A stretch of DNA of 64,000 bases from Arachidicoccus ginsenosidivorans (GTDB taxonomy: Bacteria; Bacteroidota; Bacteroidia; Chitinophagales; Chitinophagaceae): positions 5,208,001 through 5,272,000 of the forward strand of contig NZ_CP042434.1 of the NCBI RefSeq assembly GCF_007971385.1, in the 5' to 3' direction. Every line of letters starts with the position of its first letter. Position 1 is the stretch's first letter. Position numbers and translations under genes: made by a program. The notes under the pieces were generated by a model. The model had not been told where the DNA came from. It made no database searches and was given only the letters and a program-made list of their open reading frames with translations. Shown piece after piece: positions 48,538-59,313 of this stretch.

Positions 48538-49362
48538 TTATTTTTTATCCTCAAAGGCCAATACGGACACTAGCGGATAATGATCAGAAGCATTCTCTGC
48601 CTTTAATACTTGGTGTGAAATTACCTTTAAACTACCCGCGGGTCTAAAAGCCAGGTAATCGATAGCGCCATCAGCCGAAGCCTCTTCATGAAATGTAGGT
48701 GCACACTGATGACAGGTCCTAGTGAATGTCTGGTCCAGCAATTTTATCACCTCACTACTTTCTTTTGAATTAAAATCGCCTCCAATAACAAAGGGATAAG
48801 GTGATTTACCGGTCAAACGAATAATCTCTTTAATTTGAAGCAGCCGATTATCGCTGTGATAAGCATCCAGATGGGTTGAGCCAAACTGGATCGTCTTATT
48901 GTTAGGTAAATGCACTAAGGCAGTAGCCAATACTCGAGGCTCAGCCTCCTTGGCACTATTAGAAGGTAGTTTATGCGTGGCAGTGTTTGTCAATGGGTAT
49001 TTAGATAAGATAGCAATGCCATACTGGCCACCTTCCAGATCTATGGTCTTTGCAAAATAAAAAGACTTATAACCTGCTTTCGATGCAATGGTGGCTATTT
49101 CGTTGATATGTCCATCCCGCTTGGTATTCACATCCACTTCCTGTAAGGCGACGATATCAGGTTGATGTTTCTTTATGATGGCGGCAATGGCATCCACATC
49201 AATTACACCAGGCTTGTCTGGTGGATTACCATGATGTATATTGTAGGTCATTACTTTAAAGGTATTGCTTTTCTGAGCATGGACTGCCATCGGCCTTATT
49301 AATAGAAAACCGGTTAGCAGCATAAAAGTTAGCAAGATATTGCCAGTTTGTGTTTTTCGCAT
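48538..49362 (-). CDS. Endonuclease/exonuclease/phosphatase (EEP) family protein, secreted
   Basis: The ATG at 49362 was chosen because it starts a signal peptide (MRKTQTGNILLTFMLLTGFL ... VHAQ); the frame opens 18 codons earlier. EEP motifs are visible: MTYNIHHGN, VALQEVD (Glu), THLDAYHSDNR, IGGDFNSK and the final ASDHYPLVSV (Asp-His). The fold includes DNases, phosphodiesterases and sphingomyelinase-like enzymes. In utilisation loci its substrate is usually unknown. Last gene of the locus, 55 bp after the GH16 gene. Confidence 0.88.
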   Translation of the reverse strand: MRKTQTGNILLTFMLLTGFLLIRPMAVHAQKSNTFKVMTYNIHHGNPPDKPGVIDVDAIAAIIKKHQPDIVALQEVDVNTKRDGHINEIATIASKAGYKSFYFAKTIDLEGGQYGIAILSKYPLTNTATHKLPSNSAKEAEPRVLATALVHLPNNKTIQFGSTHLDAYHSDNRLLQIKEIIRLTGKSPYPFVIGGDFNSKESSEVIKLLDQTFTRTCHQCAPTFHEEASADGAIDYLAFRPAGSLKVISHQVLKAENASDHYPLVSVLAFEDKK

Positions 49363-49417
49363 ATTATTTAATTTATATATAATTTTATTTGTAGAACCTA
49401 TTTTTTGTATCACCAAT

Positions 49418-50257
49418 TTATTGATACACTTTTACCCAATCAACAATCATCTCAACGGGCAAATCGGCTGGTTGTACCTCTCCCACCCAATCACCTCCGA
49501 GTTGTTGGTCGATTAGTACATAAAATGGCTGATCAAAGGGCCATTGAGAGGAGTCAACACCTTTTACTCTTGGATAGGTAAATGTTCGCTGGCCATTTAC
49601 GCTATACACAATACTATCCGGATACCATTTAAGACCAAATACGTTAAAATCATTGGTATTGAACTTGGCTGTTCCAAAATGTGGTGGATGCTTATCTTGT
49701 TTCAGGTTCAATGTGTAATAGGAATGAATGGTCTGATATATAATACTGTCATAGTTCAGATGTTCCATTATATCAATTTCTCCGTTACGAGGATAAGCGC
49801 CATGCTTATTGGTCGCTGCCAGCATCCACATAGCAGGCCAGGCACCTTTAGCGGCGCCCAGTTTTGCCCTTATCTCAATTTTGCCATATTGAAAGGCAAA
49901 TTTCCCTTTGCTGTATATACCGCCTGTAATAAAAGGGCGTTTATCCAGGCTTGTATCTGGATTGGGTATGCCTTTTAAATGGAGTAGTCCATTTAAAAGT
50001 GCATAACAGCTGGGATCATAAGACATATGCTTATTCCAGGCACTTTTGCCAGCAGGTACCTTTGTCCATTTAGTCGTATCCAGGCTATTGCCGTTAAAAT
50101 CATCTTTCCAAACGAGTTTCCATTTATTATCTACTTGTCTCTGATGCTGCTTTTGATTTTGTATATACTGGTAGTTGTCTACCAGCGTATAGGTACGTAA
50201 TTTACAGCCTTGTAGCAAGCTTATTATGATTACTGCTAATAATATGAGTCTTTTCAT
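49418..50257 (-). CDS. GH16 family endo-glycanase lipoprotein (laminarinase/kappa-carrageenase-like fold)
   Basis: 279 residues with lipoprotein signal LAVIIISLLQGC (Cys at about residue 17). The catalytic signature NGEIDIMEHLN (Glu-x-Asp-x-x-Glu) is at about residue 159. Other GH16 segments are WKLVWKDDFNGNSLD, GKIEIRAKLGAAKGAWPAMWML and PFYVLIDQQLGGDW. It cuts beta-1,3/1,4-linked glucans or galactans at the cell surface; which one cannot be told. It fits an endo-acting role next to the exo-enzymes of the same operon. Confidence 0.9.
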   Translation of the reverse strand: MKRLILLAVIIISLLQGCKLRTYTLVDNYQYIQNQKQHQRQVDNKWKLVWKDDFNGNSLDTTKWTKVPAGKSAWNKHMSYDPSCYALLNGLLHLKGIPNPDTSLDKRPFITGGIYSKGKFAFQYGKIEIRAKLGAAKGAWPAMWMLAATNKHGAYPRNGEIDIMEHLNYDSIIYQTIHSYYTLNLKQDKHPPHFGTAKFNTNDFNVFGLKWYPDSIVYSVNGQRTFTYPRVKGVDSSQWPFDQPFYVLIDQQLGGDWVGEVQPADLPVEMIVDWVKVYQ

Positions 50258-50315
50258 GGATAGAAACTTTTCAATTTTTCTGGTTTGTTGATAATTAGCA
50301 CCCTAGGGCTACCTG

Positions 50316-52442
50316 TTATAATAACTTAGTCTCCTTTAATTGTTTAAACAAATACTTTGCCCACTGCTCATACCCTGCGGGCTTTAGATGAATATCACCC
50401 GTATAAAAATCTGGATTCAGCTGACCATTTTGCAGTAGCATTTCTTTGTTATATTTATACACAAATACATGCTTATTATCCGCCAGGGCAGCAATGGATT
50501 TTTGCACCCCAATATATTTTTGCCTGAGCACACTACCGGTGCTATCTCCAGCCGGCAGTGGGCCGGTTAGCAATATTTTAGCCTGTGGTAACCGCTTTTG
50601 GGTAAGCGCCACCAGTTTTTTAATGCCTGCAGCAATTTCATCAGGGGTAGCATCATCTAAAAAATTATTGACACCAATGGTGATAACTACGACTTTTGGG
50701 GTACAGACATTGTAATTGTACTTTTCTACCCTCCAAAGGAGGTTTTGTACTCTATCTCCAGATATACCTCCGTTGGCATAAACATATCCATTAAACTGCT
50801 GATCAAAAGCAGCTTTCCCGGCACCTCCTCTTATCAGGGATCGACCGCCAATACCCAAGGTAATAGAATTGCCCAGCATCAAGACATCTACCTTACCTAA
50901 ACTATCCAGGGTATGCTGAATATTATCTGCCTGATCATACCAGGTAGTGGCTGCCACCCAACCCGCTGAAAGCGACCGGTATTCTGCACCAGGTGCTGCT
51001 ATGGTCGCCTGATTGACAAAATGACCGGTAGCTCGTAATATAAAGTTGACAATAGGCGCTGGATTCGCTAAACTATGCGGATGGTGATAGCCCCCTGATT
51101 TATGAATGACCTGAATTTCTCCACCGGCTGTTTTGACCGCCTTTTCAAAAAGCGCTGTATTTTCTTTTACCGGGACCAAAGTGTCTGCATCACCTACTAC
51201 GTGAAGCATTGGATAATGCCCTTGAACAATCGCACTTACTTTGTCTAGCGGATTTCCTCTGAAAGCCAAAGCCTGGGATTCAGAAAGGTTATAGTCCTTT
51301 TTAAATATAGCCCAGTCTCTCGCACTACCGATACTTCCTCCTTTCCCACCTGGCCAGCTTTTAAAATCCAATACGGGTGCATCTGCATAAACGCAGGCTA
51401 CTTTGTCTGGATTTACTGCTGCCCAGTCATAAATATAAGCCCCACCCCTACTGAACCCTTCCAATACTGCTTTTTTATTAAGTCCAAGCCTTGTATGCAA
51501 ATAGGCATAAAATTTATTCCACAGTTCAATACACTGCTTATTCCCATATAATTCAGAAGCGTCCATATAAGCAACGGTAAAACCTCTTTCCAATAAGGCT
51601 ATTTCGGTTTGAGGCTGATTGCCAAAAAAGCGGGCACGCCAAATCCATGGATGGCCAGCAGCAGCCGTATAGGGTGCAACTACTTTGCAGTTTCTTCCGG
51701 CAAATTTAAAATCAGCGCATTGATAACCATGGTAATTAGAAATAGTTTTAGGGATTTTTATTTTACTGAGCACACTACTTATGACAGGCTTTAACATTAT
51801 CTGTTCATATAAACGCTGTGCAATTTTTTGATCTCCTAATGGATTTGGATGAACGACTCTATCGTGGTATAAATCACTTCTATTGATAAACATCGGATGA
51901 AAGTCTATCATCTCTACCTTTTTATTATAAGCCACATGGCACTCCATAGGAATAATCCTTTGAACGATCACCTGATCATAAATACTATTGGTGTCTTTTA
52001 CAAAAGCCGCTAAGGGAAGCAACATAATAACACGGGGGTGCGAGGGTAAGGCCCTAAAAGAATCAATTAAATCACTATAATCTTTTTCAAAATCGCTATA
52101 AAAAGGGCGGTTTACTGCTTTACTGTCATTTGTCCCCAGCATAATGGTTACAATATCCGGATCACTTGCCAGCGCCTCATGGTAGGCCTTTTCTATCCAA
52201 TAAGGATGGTTGCCTTTTCTAAGCAGGGTTCTGCCGCTAACACCAAAGTTCATTACTTTATAGCTGCTGCCTAGCATGGCTTGCAATTGCGCAGGGTAAG
52301 AATTTTTATTCCGAGGCACTATACCACTGCCATAGGTTATGCTATTGCCTACGCAGGCAACGCTTATGACCTTTTTCTGTGTAAAACCAAAATCCGGCAG
52401 GATAAGTAACAGGCTTAAAACCAATACCAATATCTTTTTCAT
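50316..52442 (-). CDS. Three-domain hydrolase: SGNH - alpha/beta hydrolase - SGNH
   Basis: 708 residues, intact, with a signal peptide (ILVLVLSLLLILPDFGFTQ). Domain 1 (about 25-215) is an SGNH/GDSL hydrolase: ACVGNSITYGSG, GVSGRTL, MLGTNDSKA, HDRVVHPNPLG. Domain 2 (about 225-470) is an alpha/beta hydrolase with the nucleophile elbow LEGFSRGGAY and GDADTLVP ... GYHHPHS. Domain 3 (about 510-708) is a second SGNH domain: LMLGNSITLGIG, GGISGDRV, IGVNNFLDD, DIHLKPAGY. All three catalytic sets appear complete. It probably removes several ester groups from a decorated glycan (inferred). Confidence 0.88.
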   Translation of the reverse strand: MKKILVLVLSLLLILPDFGFTQKKVISVACVGNSITYGSGIVPRNKNSYPAQLQAMLGSSYKVMNFGVSGRTLLRKGNHPYWIEKAYHEALASDPDIVTIMLGTNDSKAVNRPFYSDFEKDYSDLIDSFRALPSHPRVIMLLPLAAFVKDTNSIYDQVIVQRIIPMECHVAYNKKVEMIDFHPMFINRSDLYHDRVVHPNPLGDQKIAQRLYEQIMLKPVISSVLSKIKIPKTISNYHGYQCADFKFAGRNCKVVAPYTAAAGHPWIWRARFFGNQPQTEIALLERGFTVAYMDASELYGNKQCIELWNKFYAYLHTRLGLNKKAVLEGFSRGGAYIYDWAAVNPDKVACVYADAPVLDFKSWPGGKGGSIGSARDWAIFKKDYNLSESQALAFRGNPLDKVSAIVQGHYPMLHVVGDADTLVPVKENTALFEKAVKTAGGEIQVIHKSGGYHHPHSLANPAPIVNFILRATGHFVNQATIAAPGAEYRSLSAGWVAATTWYDQADNIQHTLDSLGKVDVLMLGNSITLGIGGRSLIRGGAGKAAFDQQFNGYVYANGGISGDRVQNLLWRVEKYNYNVCTPKVVVITIGVNNFLDDATPDEIAAGIKKLVALTQKRLPQAKILLTGPLPAGDSTGSVLRQKYIGVQKSIAALADNKHVFVYKYNKEMLLQNGQLNPDFYTGDIHLKPAGYEQWAKYLFKQLKETKLL

Positions 52443-52547
52443 ATAAATATTTAAATTATTGATGCAAAAAGTCTTATTATCGAAAAATATCAGACAAGAT
52501 CAGCTTTGACATTACTTAATAAGTTGCCACCGCCTTCGCTCCAATAC

Positions 52548-53315
52548 CTAATAGATGCCGATTACTTTCGATACTGCTTTGATCCAGCCCCGGGCGATTA
52601 GTTCATGACCTGCAGGCATTGGATGTATGCCGTCCCAGCTCCAGTGGGACGGGGACGTAAATTTTTCAGCTTGTTTAAACTTTTCCCCAAGTGGGATATG
52701 GATGGCCTTGAAGGCTACAGCCAGCCGTTTTACTACTTTTTGATAGGCAGTCAACGACTCATGATACTTCTCAAAATCAGCTACCGTACTCCCCAGATTA
52801 AACACAAAAGGATCCATTAATACCAGCACCAAATCGGGATTAGCCTTTCTTGCCTGGTCAAGAATCTCCCTATAATCCTTTTCATAAGACTCAATAGAAC
52901 TTGGGTCGGGCTGCGCATGGATTATTTTGCTAATATCATTAATCCCCACCAGAATACTAAGTACATCTGGTTTTATATCCAGACAATCTTTTTGCCAGCG
53001 AGCCTTTAAATCCCTTACCGTATTACCACTAATGCCCCGGTTGAAAAATTGCAGATCTCGCGCAGGATAATCATAACCGATCTTTGCAGAAATTAAATAT
53101 GGATAGCTTTGGCCTACCAGATGGTTCCAATCATGGCTATTTTGCCATCTACCACCATCCGTAATAGAGTCGCCCTGAAAAAGAATGCGCAATGATTTTC
53201 CGCTGTTTGGGCCTGGAACCAACCCTTTAATTGAAGTAAAGGAATGTAAAGAGGCCAAAGAGATACCAAGGCCTCCAAAACTCAGTTGCTTTATAAATTC
53301 TCTACGACGACTCAT
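52548..53315 (-). CDS. SGNH/GDSL hydrolase, secreted (acetylesterase-like)
   Basis: The frame opens at 53339, but MSRRREFIKQLSFGGLGISL from 53315 is a typical Tat-like leader and was chosen as the start. SGNH blocks: ILFQGDSITDGGRWQ (Ser), FNRGISGNTVRDLKARW (Gly), SILVGINDISK (Asn) and WDGIHPMPAGHELIARGW (Asp-His). Members of this subgroup remove acetyl groups from plant or microbial glycans. It lies between the fucosidase and the three-domain hydrolase gene. Confidence 0.9.
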   Translation of the reverse strand: MSRRREFIKQLSFGGLGISLASLHSFTSIKGLVPGPNSGKSLRILFQGDSITDGGRWQNSHDWNHLVGQSYPYLISAKIGYDYPARDLQFFNRGISGNTVRDLKARWQKDCLDIKPDVLSILVGINDISKIIHAQPDPSSIESYEKDYREILDQARKANPDLVLVLMDPFVFNLGSTVADFEKYHESLTAYQKVVKRLAVAFKAIHIPLGEKFKQAEKFTSPSHWSWDGIHPMPAGHELIARGWIKAVSKVIGIY

Positions 53316-53391
53316 TTTATTACTTTTATGTTCCACCAAATATTAAATTGTTTTACCAACAGGCCTAATCAATATTTCACAAGAAGTTTCA

Positions 53392-54816
53392 CTATTTTAT
53401 TGGCACATTGAATAACTGGGCGTTTTTTATTAAAGGAGTTGCCTTTGATTTTGTAATAAGGAGTTTAAAGTTTTTTCCCGTTACAGCATTGAATGTCTGT
53501 ATCCTTTTATTCCCTACTGACGCTCCATCACAAACAAGGACCCATTTATTCTTTTTTCTAACCAGGAATTGATAAGACTCTATGCGTTCCCCTTTTGCAA
53601 TATCTTCCTGAATCAGTATTTGATTTACGCTTTGTTGCTTGGAAAAATTAAAAACAAGGCTATTTCCAGTACCGTTTTTTGTGGCTAGTGGATGGGAAAA
53701 GCGATTTCTAATCTGATTGCCGAATTGCTGTAATCTGATACTATCTGCACGGGGAATTAAGCCTGAAGTATCGGGAGTAAGTCCCAGAATCAAAGTAGCA
53801 TTTCGACCTACGGAATTATAATACATCTGCACTAGGTTTTCTAAAGGCCAGATATGCGCATCATCACCTGGCTCCCAGAACCATTCATGGCGACCGTTAT
53901 AGCCCCTGAAGGGGGCGTCCGCCATGGCAGGCATCCAGTACTGGCCAGCATTATCCCCGTGCTTGAGTAAGTAAAGGTCATTAGCCTCTATTTGCGGATA
54001 AGTCTTCGTTACGGTATTCGGATAAGTAAAAGTAGACCAGTTGGGATAGCCTACGGTGCCGGTCTCAGAACCGCCCCACCTGGCATCGGCTCTCTGTGCA
54101 TTCCAGTAAAACAAGCAATTCGGTTGATATTTTTCAACAATAGGCAGTACATCTGGCGTATTTTCCTTAGGATTTGCGGCGCCGCCATCAAACCAAATCT
54201 CAAATAAGGAGCCATAGTGCGTACAAAGTTCTTTCACCTCCGATTCCACCATTTTATTATAATATTGCTGTCTTTTCTTTGTAAAAGCAGGATCTTCCCC
54301 CTGGACCTTAAAATCATATACCCCGAAAAAAGAATTCCAGCGAATGCCAATATAAAGCCCTGGTTTCAGTCCATATTTATGGCAGGAATTGACAAAATCC
54401 CGTACAATATCCCCTTTACCATCTTTCCATTTTAAAGCCTTTAGTGAATAAGGATTGACTTCTGTTTGAAATAAGGCAAAACCCGTTTCATGGGTAACTG
54501 TAAGGATGGCAAATTTAGCACCCGCTGCCTTTGCCGTACGGATCCATTGATCCGTATTTAAACGGGTAGGATTGAAAATATTATAGTCGGCAATAGGTGT
54601 AATCCGGTTATATGGCTGGCTGTACTTTTTACCGTCAAAAACATGTAGATCATAATGAAAGACAACCCCCATTTCAGCCGCTTGCCAGGCTAACTGAACT
54701 GGAGTAGGTAATATAAGTTTTGGCTGCTGTGGCGATTGTAAAAGCTGCGCCATTAACCGATGTCCAAAACAAACCAGCAATAATAATGGGATATATGCTT
54801 TAATGCTGCTACTCAT
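53392..54816 (-). CDS. Alpha-L-fucosidase (GH29)
   Basis: 474 residues with a signal peptide (IPLLLLVCFGHRLMAQ). The GH29 pattern is clear: QLAWQAAEMGVVFHYDLHVF, WIRTAKAAGAKFAILTVTHETGFALF, YGLKPGLYIGIRW and the nucleophile Asp in LFEIWFDGGAAN. A C-terminal beta domain follows (about residues 360-474). It releases terminal alpha-fucose from glycans outside or at the outer membrane. Its length and FDGG motif are normal. Confidence 0.9.
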   Translation of the reverse strand: MSSSIKAYIPLLLLVCFGHRLMAQLLQSPQQPKLILPTPVQLAWQAAEMGVVFHYDLHVFDGKKYSQPYNRITPIADYNIFNPTRLNTDQWIRTAKAAGAKFAILTVTHETGFALFQTEVNPYSLKALKWKDGKGDIVRDFVNSCHKYGLKPGLYIGIRWNSFFGVYDFKVQGEDPAFTKKRQQYYNKMVESEVKELCTHYGSLFEIWFDGGAANPKENTPDVLPIVEKYQPNCLFYWNAQRADARWGGSETGTVGYPNWSTFTYPNTVTKTYPQIEANDLYLLKHGDNAGQYWMPAMADAPFRGYNGRHEWFWEPGDDAHIWPLENLVQMYYNSVGRNATLILGLTPDTSGLIPRADSIRLQQFGNQIRNRFSHPLATKNGTGNSLVFNFSKQQSVNQILIQEDIAKGERIESYQFLVRKKNKWVLVCDGASVGNKRIQTFNAVTGKNFKLLITKSKATPLIKNAQLFNVPIK

Positions 54817-54831
54817 CCTAACTGCGAAGAT

Positions 54832-55824
54832 TTAAATGTTTCTGACTTTATGTTTAAAATGTCTTTTATTTATCCAAGGGACAATTTCTGTTGGCAAAGC
54901 CATGGCATCCTTATTAAAATAGTTCAGTTCCTCAGGCGATGGTCCTACCCATTCAGACCTGCATCCTTCAATTGTGATAATACCTGAACTGGGATGAACC
55001 GTAAGGGTGGTATAAAGTGCATCTTTGTAGGGGCAAGTATAGCAAATATAAGGATGTTCTTTGTGAATCTGGGTTCCATAACTATTGTGTTTAAACTTGC
55101 CCCCCATCCAAAAGTAGGAAGCTGAATTAATATGCATATAATGAACCCCGTCAATAAAATACTGACTATCAATGTGCGTATGACCGTTAATGGCAATTAA
55201 TATCCTTTTAGAATACCTGGAAAGTAATCCCTGAATTTGTCTTGCATTATCGACTTCCAGTGCACCGGCAAGGGGTTGATGGCTGATGACGACAACGGGT
55301 TTGTCAGCCATTTGAAGTTGCGCTTCCAGCCAATCGGCCTGAACTTGATTTATATTGGATGGGTAACCACTTTTGTAGGCAGGTCCTTTTTCGTTCCCAT
55401 CTAAAATAATAAAACGGATGCCATTCACGTCATTGGTATAATACCTGGCAGGCATTCCCCAATATTCAATACACTGCTCTTTGGTGTGACCACCATCTGT
55501 ATCATGATTGCCAATAACATGCATCCTTACAGGATGGGCATTATTGAAAAGATCAATAACCGCTTTGTTTTTAACATCCGGATAAGCCAAATCTCCCATT
55601 TGTAACAGTGCATCTGGCTTAACAGATTTCATGTGATCCACAAAGACTTTTAATCTTTCAAGGCCATTGTGAATTACATCGTGGTGTAAATCTGTAATGA
55701 TCCCTATTTTAGTCGTCTTTGCCCCTTGACTAAACATACTCAATGTATAACCAGGAATTTGCAGCGCAACGCCTGTTACCAGGACTGTTTTGACAAAATG
55801 ACGGCGTGAAATTGCTCCGGACAT
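54832..55824 (-). CDS. Calcineurin-like metallophosphoesterase, Tat-exported
   Basis: The frame opens at 55869; the ATG at 55824 (MSGAISRRHFVKTVLVTGVA) starts a twin-arginine-type leader and was preferred. All metal-binding motifs are seen: IGIITDLHHD, LLQMGDLAYPD, MHVIGNHDTDGG, VVISHQPLAG and INGHTHIDSQYF. Secreted metallophosphoesterases of this kind are common in utilisation loci and may dephosphorylate glycans or phosphodiesters. The substrate is unknown. It lies 375 bp beyond the GH2 gene. Confidence 0.88.
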   Translation of the reverse strand: MSGAISRRHFVKTVLVTGVALQIPGYTLSMFSQGAKTTKIGIITDLHHDVIHNGLERLKVFVDHMKSVKPDALLQMGDLAYPDVKNKAVIDLFNNAHPVRMHVIGNHDTDGGHTKEQCIEYWGMPARYYTNDVNGIRFIILDGNEKGPAYKSGYPSNINQVQADWLEAQLQMADKPVVVISHQPLAGALEVDNARQIQGLLSRYSKRILIAINGHTHIDSQYFIDGVHYMHINSASYFWMGGKFKHNSYGTQIHKEHPYICYTCPYKDALYTTLTVHPSSGIITIEGCRSEWVGPSPEELNYFNKDAMALPTEIVPWINKRHFKHKVRNI

Positions 55825-56198
55825 GGATAAAGAAAAATTAAAATTTTTATGCTCCAATTGCTTCAACAAACTAAAAAGGATTCACCCAATTAAAGATAAA
55901 GCCCCTGTCCACAAAACTATAGTCATAGTACTAAATAAAAAAGTGATTAATTACCCATAACTGCCAATATTTTAACATAAAACAATCATTCTAACTATTG
56001 TTTATTGGATAAAGAAATTGCTGGTTTATATAGAAATTGAACTTTAAAACGAAATCGCTGAAAGTTTGTTTTAGGCAAAAAAAAATAGAAAACTAAAGGT
56101 TGATATTCGGTCGATTTACATCCCCAAACATCAACCTTAATTTTTCTTCTATTACGCTTGCCAATTACTCCTTTAATTGCTATATCTTACTTTCTATA
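55825..56198. other. Intergenic region after the GH2 gene
   Basis: No gene. It holds the hairpin listed at 56090-56140 and an AT-rich stretch that may contain a promoter for the downstream hydrolase genes; no TTTG/TAnnTTTG pair was fixed. Confidence 0.4.
56090..56140 (-). terminator. Hairpin with T-rich flank after the GH2 gene
   Basis: AAGGTTGAT (56096-56104) pairs with ATCAACCTT (56130-56138). On the minus strand it is followed by TAGTTTTCTATTTTTTTTT. A terminator separating GH2 from the metallophosphoesterase is likely. Confidence 0.5.
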
Positions 56199-59119
56199 CT
56201 AATTTAGCTTGATTTGAATATGATCCATTACTAAATCTCCTGAGTTTAAGGGTTTGTCCATTTTCCTTGCATGCCCCCTAAAAAACCCTTCACCGCCCAT
56301 ATTACTATACCCAGCGATTAACGCTTTGATGGATCCTTGCTCTTGCCAGGCTCTGATGTGTTGGTGTCCATCAGAGATTACACTAAAGAAGGATGTATCA
56401 TTTGTTAGATCTGCCTGCGTAATATACATTTTTGTAGATCTGAAATCATTGGTACCCAAGCCATTTCTATCTAGTCGCCAAGCTGTGGTTGGTAAGACTG
56501 GAGGTCCCGCGGGACCAGATATCTTCGTATCTGACCTAAGCTTGGCTGTACCCGTCTCGCGACCGATATGATCTTTTGGATAGTAGGTCCACAAGCCATT
56601 TCTTTGCCAATCTAACTGTTGAAAACTTTCTGGTAAAGAAAACACAAATCCCCATTGACGTGGATTGACATCTTTCTGAACGGTGTATTTATAACCAACA
56701 TTTAAGGTCCCGTCAGATAAGAATTGGTAACTAATTGTTCCTTTAGCTTCTGTATAACTTTCCTTAATGCTTACTGTAAATTCTTTAAGGGATTTATCCA
56801 ATTTAATTTCTTCTACAATCCGGTTCTTGCAAACATCTGTGTATGGCTTAATATCTAAATTGTCTCCAGTCATTTGGGTTCCATTTCCCCAACCATTCAA
56901 TGGCAGAATCATAAGTCTGGGACCATGATTCCAAATTCGGTCACCCTTAAAGCGAACCTTTTCAATATCACCGGATACTAAATTAACCTGAACCTGAAGA
57001 TTTCTAGTCGAAGCCATGAGTATATTGCCCTTCTGTTCATAGTTCCAGGAGGCTATTGTTGCCTGGGTACTCGCCTTTTCTGCAATGGATGGTACAACAT
57101 TAAATGCGTATATATCAATCATTACACCCCTAGGATCATAGACTTTAATCATTAGTTTCTCATTGGACGAAGGTTGTTTTGCAATGGCAATTTTTGTTGT
57201 CACCTTGGCATCTCTTTTTGCATCCACCTGTATGAAGCCATTTTGTCCCGCTAAACTCCATTGTATTTTACACTCACTCAGATTACTGAAAAGCATTCTA
57301 TTTTCTAATTGCAAGCTTATCTGACCATTTTGCCAATTGCTGAGTTGCTTTATTTTAACCGGAGAATAGACTTTTTTGACATGCCAATACTCAGGCTTTT
57401 TTCTACGCCACCCATCCAGCGGCCCCAGGTGCCGTATCCTACCGCTTTTCCGTCTGGCAGAAAAAAACTATCATCAATACCAGCCCAAATGGCCCCGCCT
57501 AGTATAGCAGGCGTGCGATACATACTTTCCCACATTGATTTAAAGCCAATTCCCCAGGCGTCACGCACCCCTGGATCAGTGACCAACTCCTGTCGGTTAT
57601 AAGCATTTAAATGAACATATTCATCAAATACTATCGGACGCTTACTGTTTTTGAATTTCTCCGGTCCTTCTGGACCTGGATAATGATAATTGGTAATTTC
57701 CAGGTCTCCATCGTCTGCCGCTGGCCCCCATTGGCTAAAATTGCGGGGACGTGTCGGATCAAATGCTTTGACCAACTTGGCCGTTTCTTTAAAATATTCT
57801 TTATATTTTTCGGACTCATTGCCCACGGACCAAATAAGGACAGACGGATTTGATCTGAAATAATTGACCATATCCAGGGTTTGGTCAACTAGTAAGGTGT
57901 GATACAGAGGTGTGCCCAGAGGAACCGGTGTGTTATGTGCCCAACAAAAGGGTGCTTCTACCTCTAAAAACATCCCCAGCCGGTTACAGGCATCTATTAA
58001 TTCCTCGGGCGGCGGGTAATGAGATGTCCGCATATAATTTACATTCGCTTCCCTAAATAGTTCCACATCTTTTTCCCACATGTTATCATTTACCGAGCGG
58101 CCCCGAAGTGGCATGGTCTCATGATGGCAGACGCCTCGAAGTTTGATCGGCCTGTCATTGACAAACACCTGATTGCCCCTGACTTCAATTTGCCTGAACC
58201 CAATCCTTTTATAAATAACATCCGCCAATTTATCGCCATCCATAATGCTCAGCTTAACCATGTAAAGATTAGGATGCTCAGGATCCCACTTTTCTGGCTT
58301 TTGTACCTCAAAAGAAATATTTTGCTGCAGGAGGCCTCCTTTTTCTATACCTGCTTGAATGTTCGCACTTTTTGCCATTACTTTAGTCTTTCCATCTGCC
58401 ATAAATAACTCCATCCTGACACTTAAATCCTTTTCACTTGCCTTTTGTTCATTGGCGATAATAATATCCGCACTTAGCGTTGCATTCTGATAATCTTTGT
58501 CAAATTGGGTTTTGAAATCAGCATATGCAAAGTTTATTTTGGGTATCGCGACCAAATAAACCTTTCTTGTGATACCTCCTATTGGGTGAGCCGCATATTG
58601 AGAACCACTTGCCAGTGAATCGGCCAGACTACTGCATTTGACTTTGACAACCAACTGATTATTGCCACTCCATTTTACAAATTGAGTTACGTCCACTTCA
58701 AAGGGAGTAAATCCACCCAAGTGACTGGCCGTTTTCTGACCATTCAGCCAAATTTCAGATTCACTGTACACACCATCAAAACGCAGTTTTATCCGCTTGT
58801 TTTTCCAACTTTTGGGCAGCATAAAGCTTTTCTGATATCCTGCATAAGCATCTTTTGCCACTTCAAAGCCTTGCATGACCCACTCCCCGGGGACTTGTAT
58901 ATCTTTGGTACAAGGCGCCTTATTGACATTTTCAGAAAACAGCCATTGGCCATCCAGCGACAACTTATCCGACTGAGAAGAAGCTGCTGGTGATATCCGA
59001 TTGATTTTTAAGGTCTCATGATCCGTTGTGGTATAATCTATTTTCTGTATTTGAGCACGAACAACATGCCCAAAGATCAAAAATATAAAAGCGATAATTG
59101 CTGTAAACCTAAACTTCAT
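56199..59119 (-). CDS. GH2 family glycoside hydrolase (beta-galactosidase-like), one apparent deletion
   Basis: Two frames join at the T6 run 57397-57402 (GGVEKKPEYWHVKKVYSPVK) into about 973 residues. There is a signal peptide (AIIAFIFLIFGHVVRAQ), then the sugar-binding jelly roll (KLSLDGQWLFSENV, WLNGQKTASHLGGFTPFEVD). The catalytic barrel has RTSHYPPPEELIDACNRLG, acid/base IWSVGNESEKY and nucleophile PIVFDEYVHLNAY. The C-terminal frame holds two more Ig-like domains and the beta-sandwich typical of long GH2 beta-galactosidases. It removes non-reducing beta-linked sugar in the periplasm. Frameshift as written, probably a sequence error. Confidence 0.88.
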
Positions 59120-59313
59120 CTTTAATATTCAAATTTTAGAACCATTAAAATAAAAAACATTTCTGCTCTACATCAAGGATCATCTTTTGTAAGATGCAAT
59201 AAAATAATTTATGGTTATTTTCGGATTGTAAGGTTGAAAAAATAACAATAACTGGTGAACAAAACCTGTTTTCAAAAATCTCCAAAAGCATTGTTCATTT
59301 TATAAATTAAATT

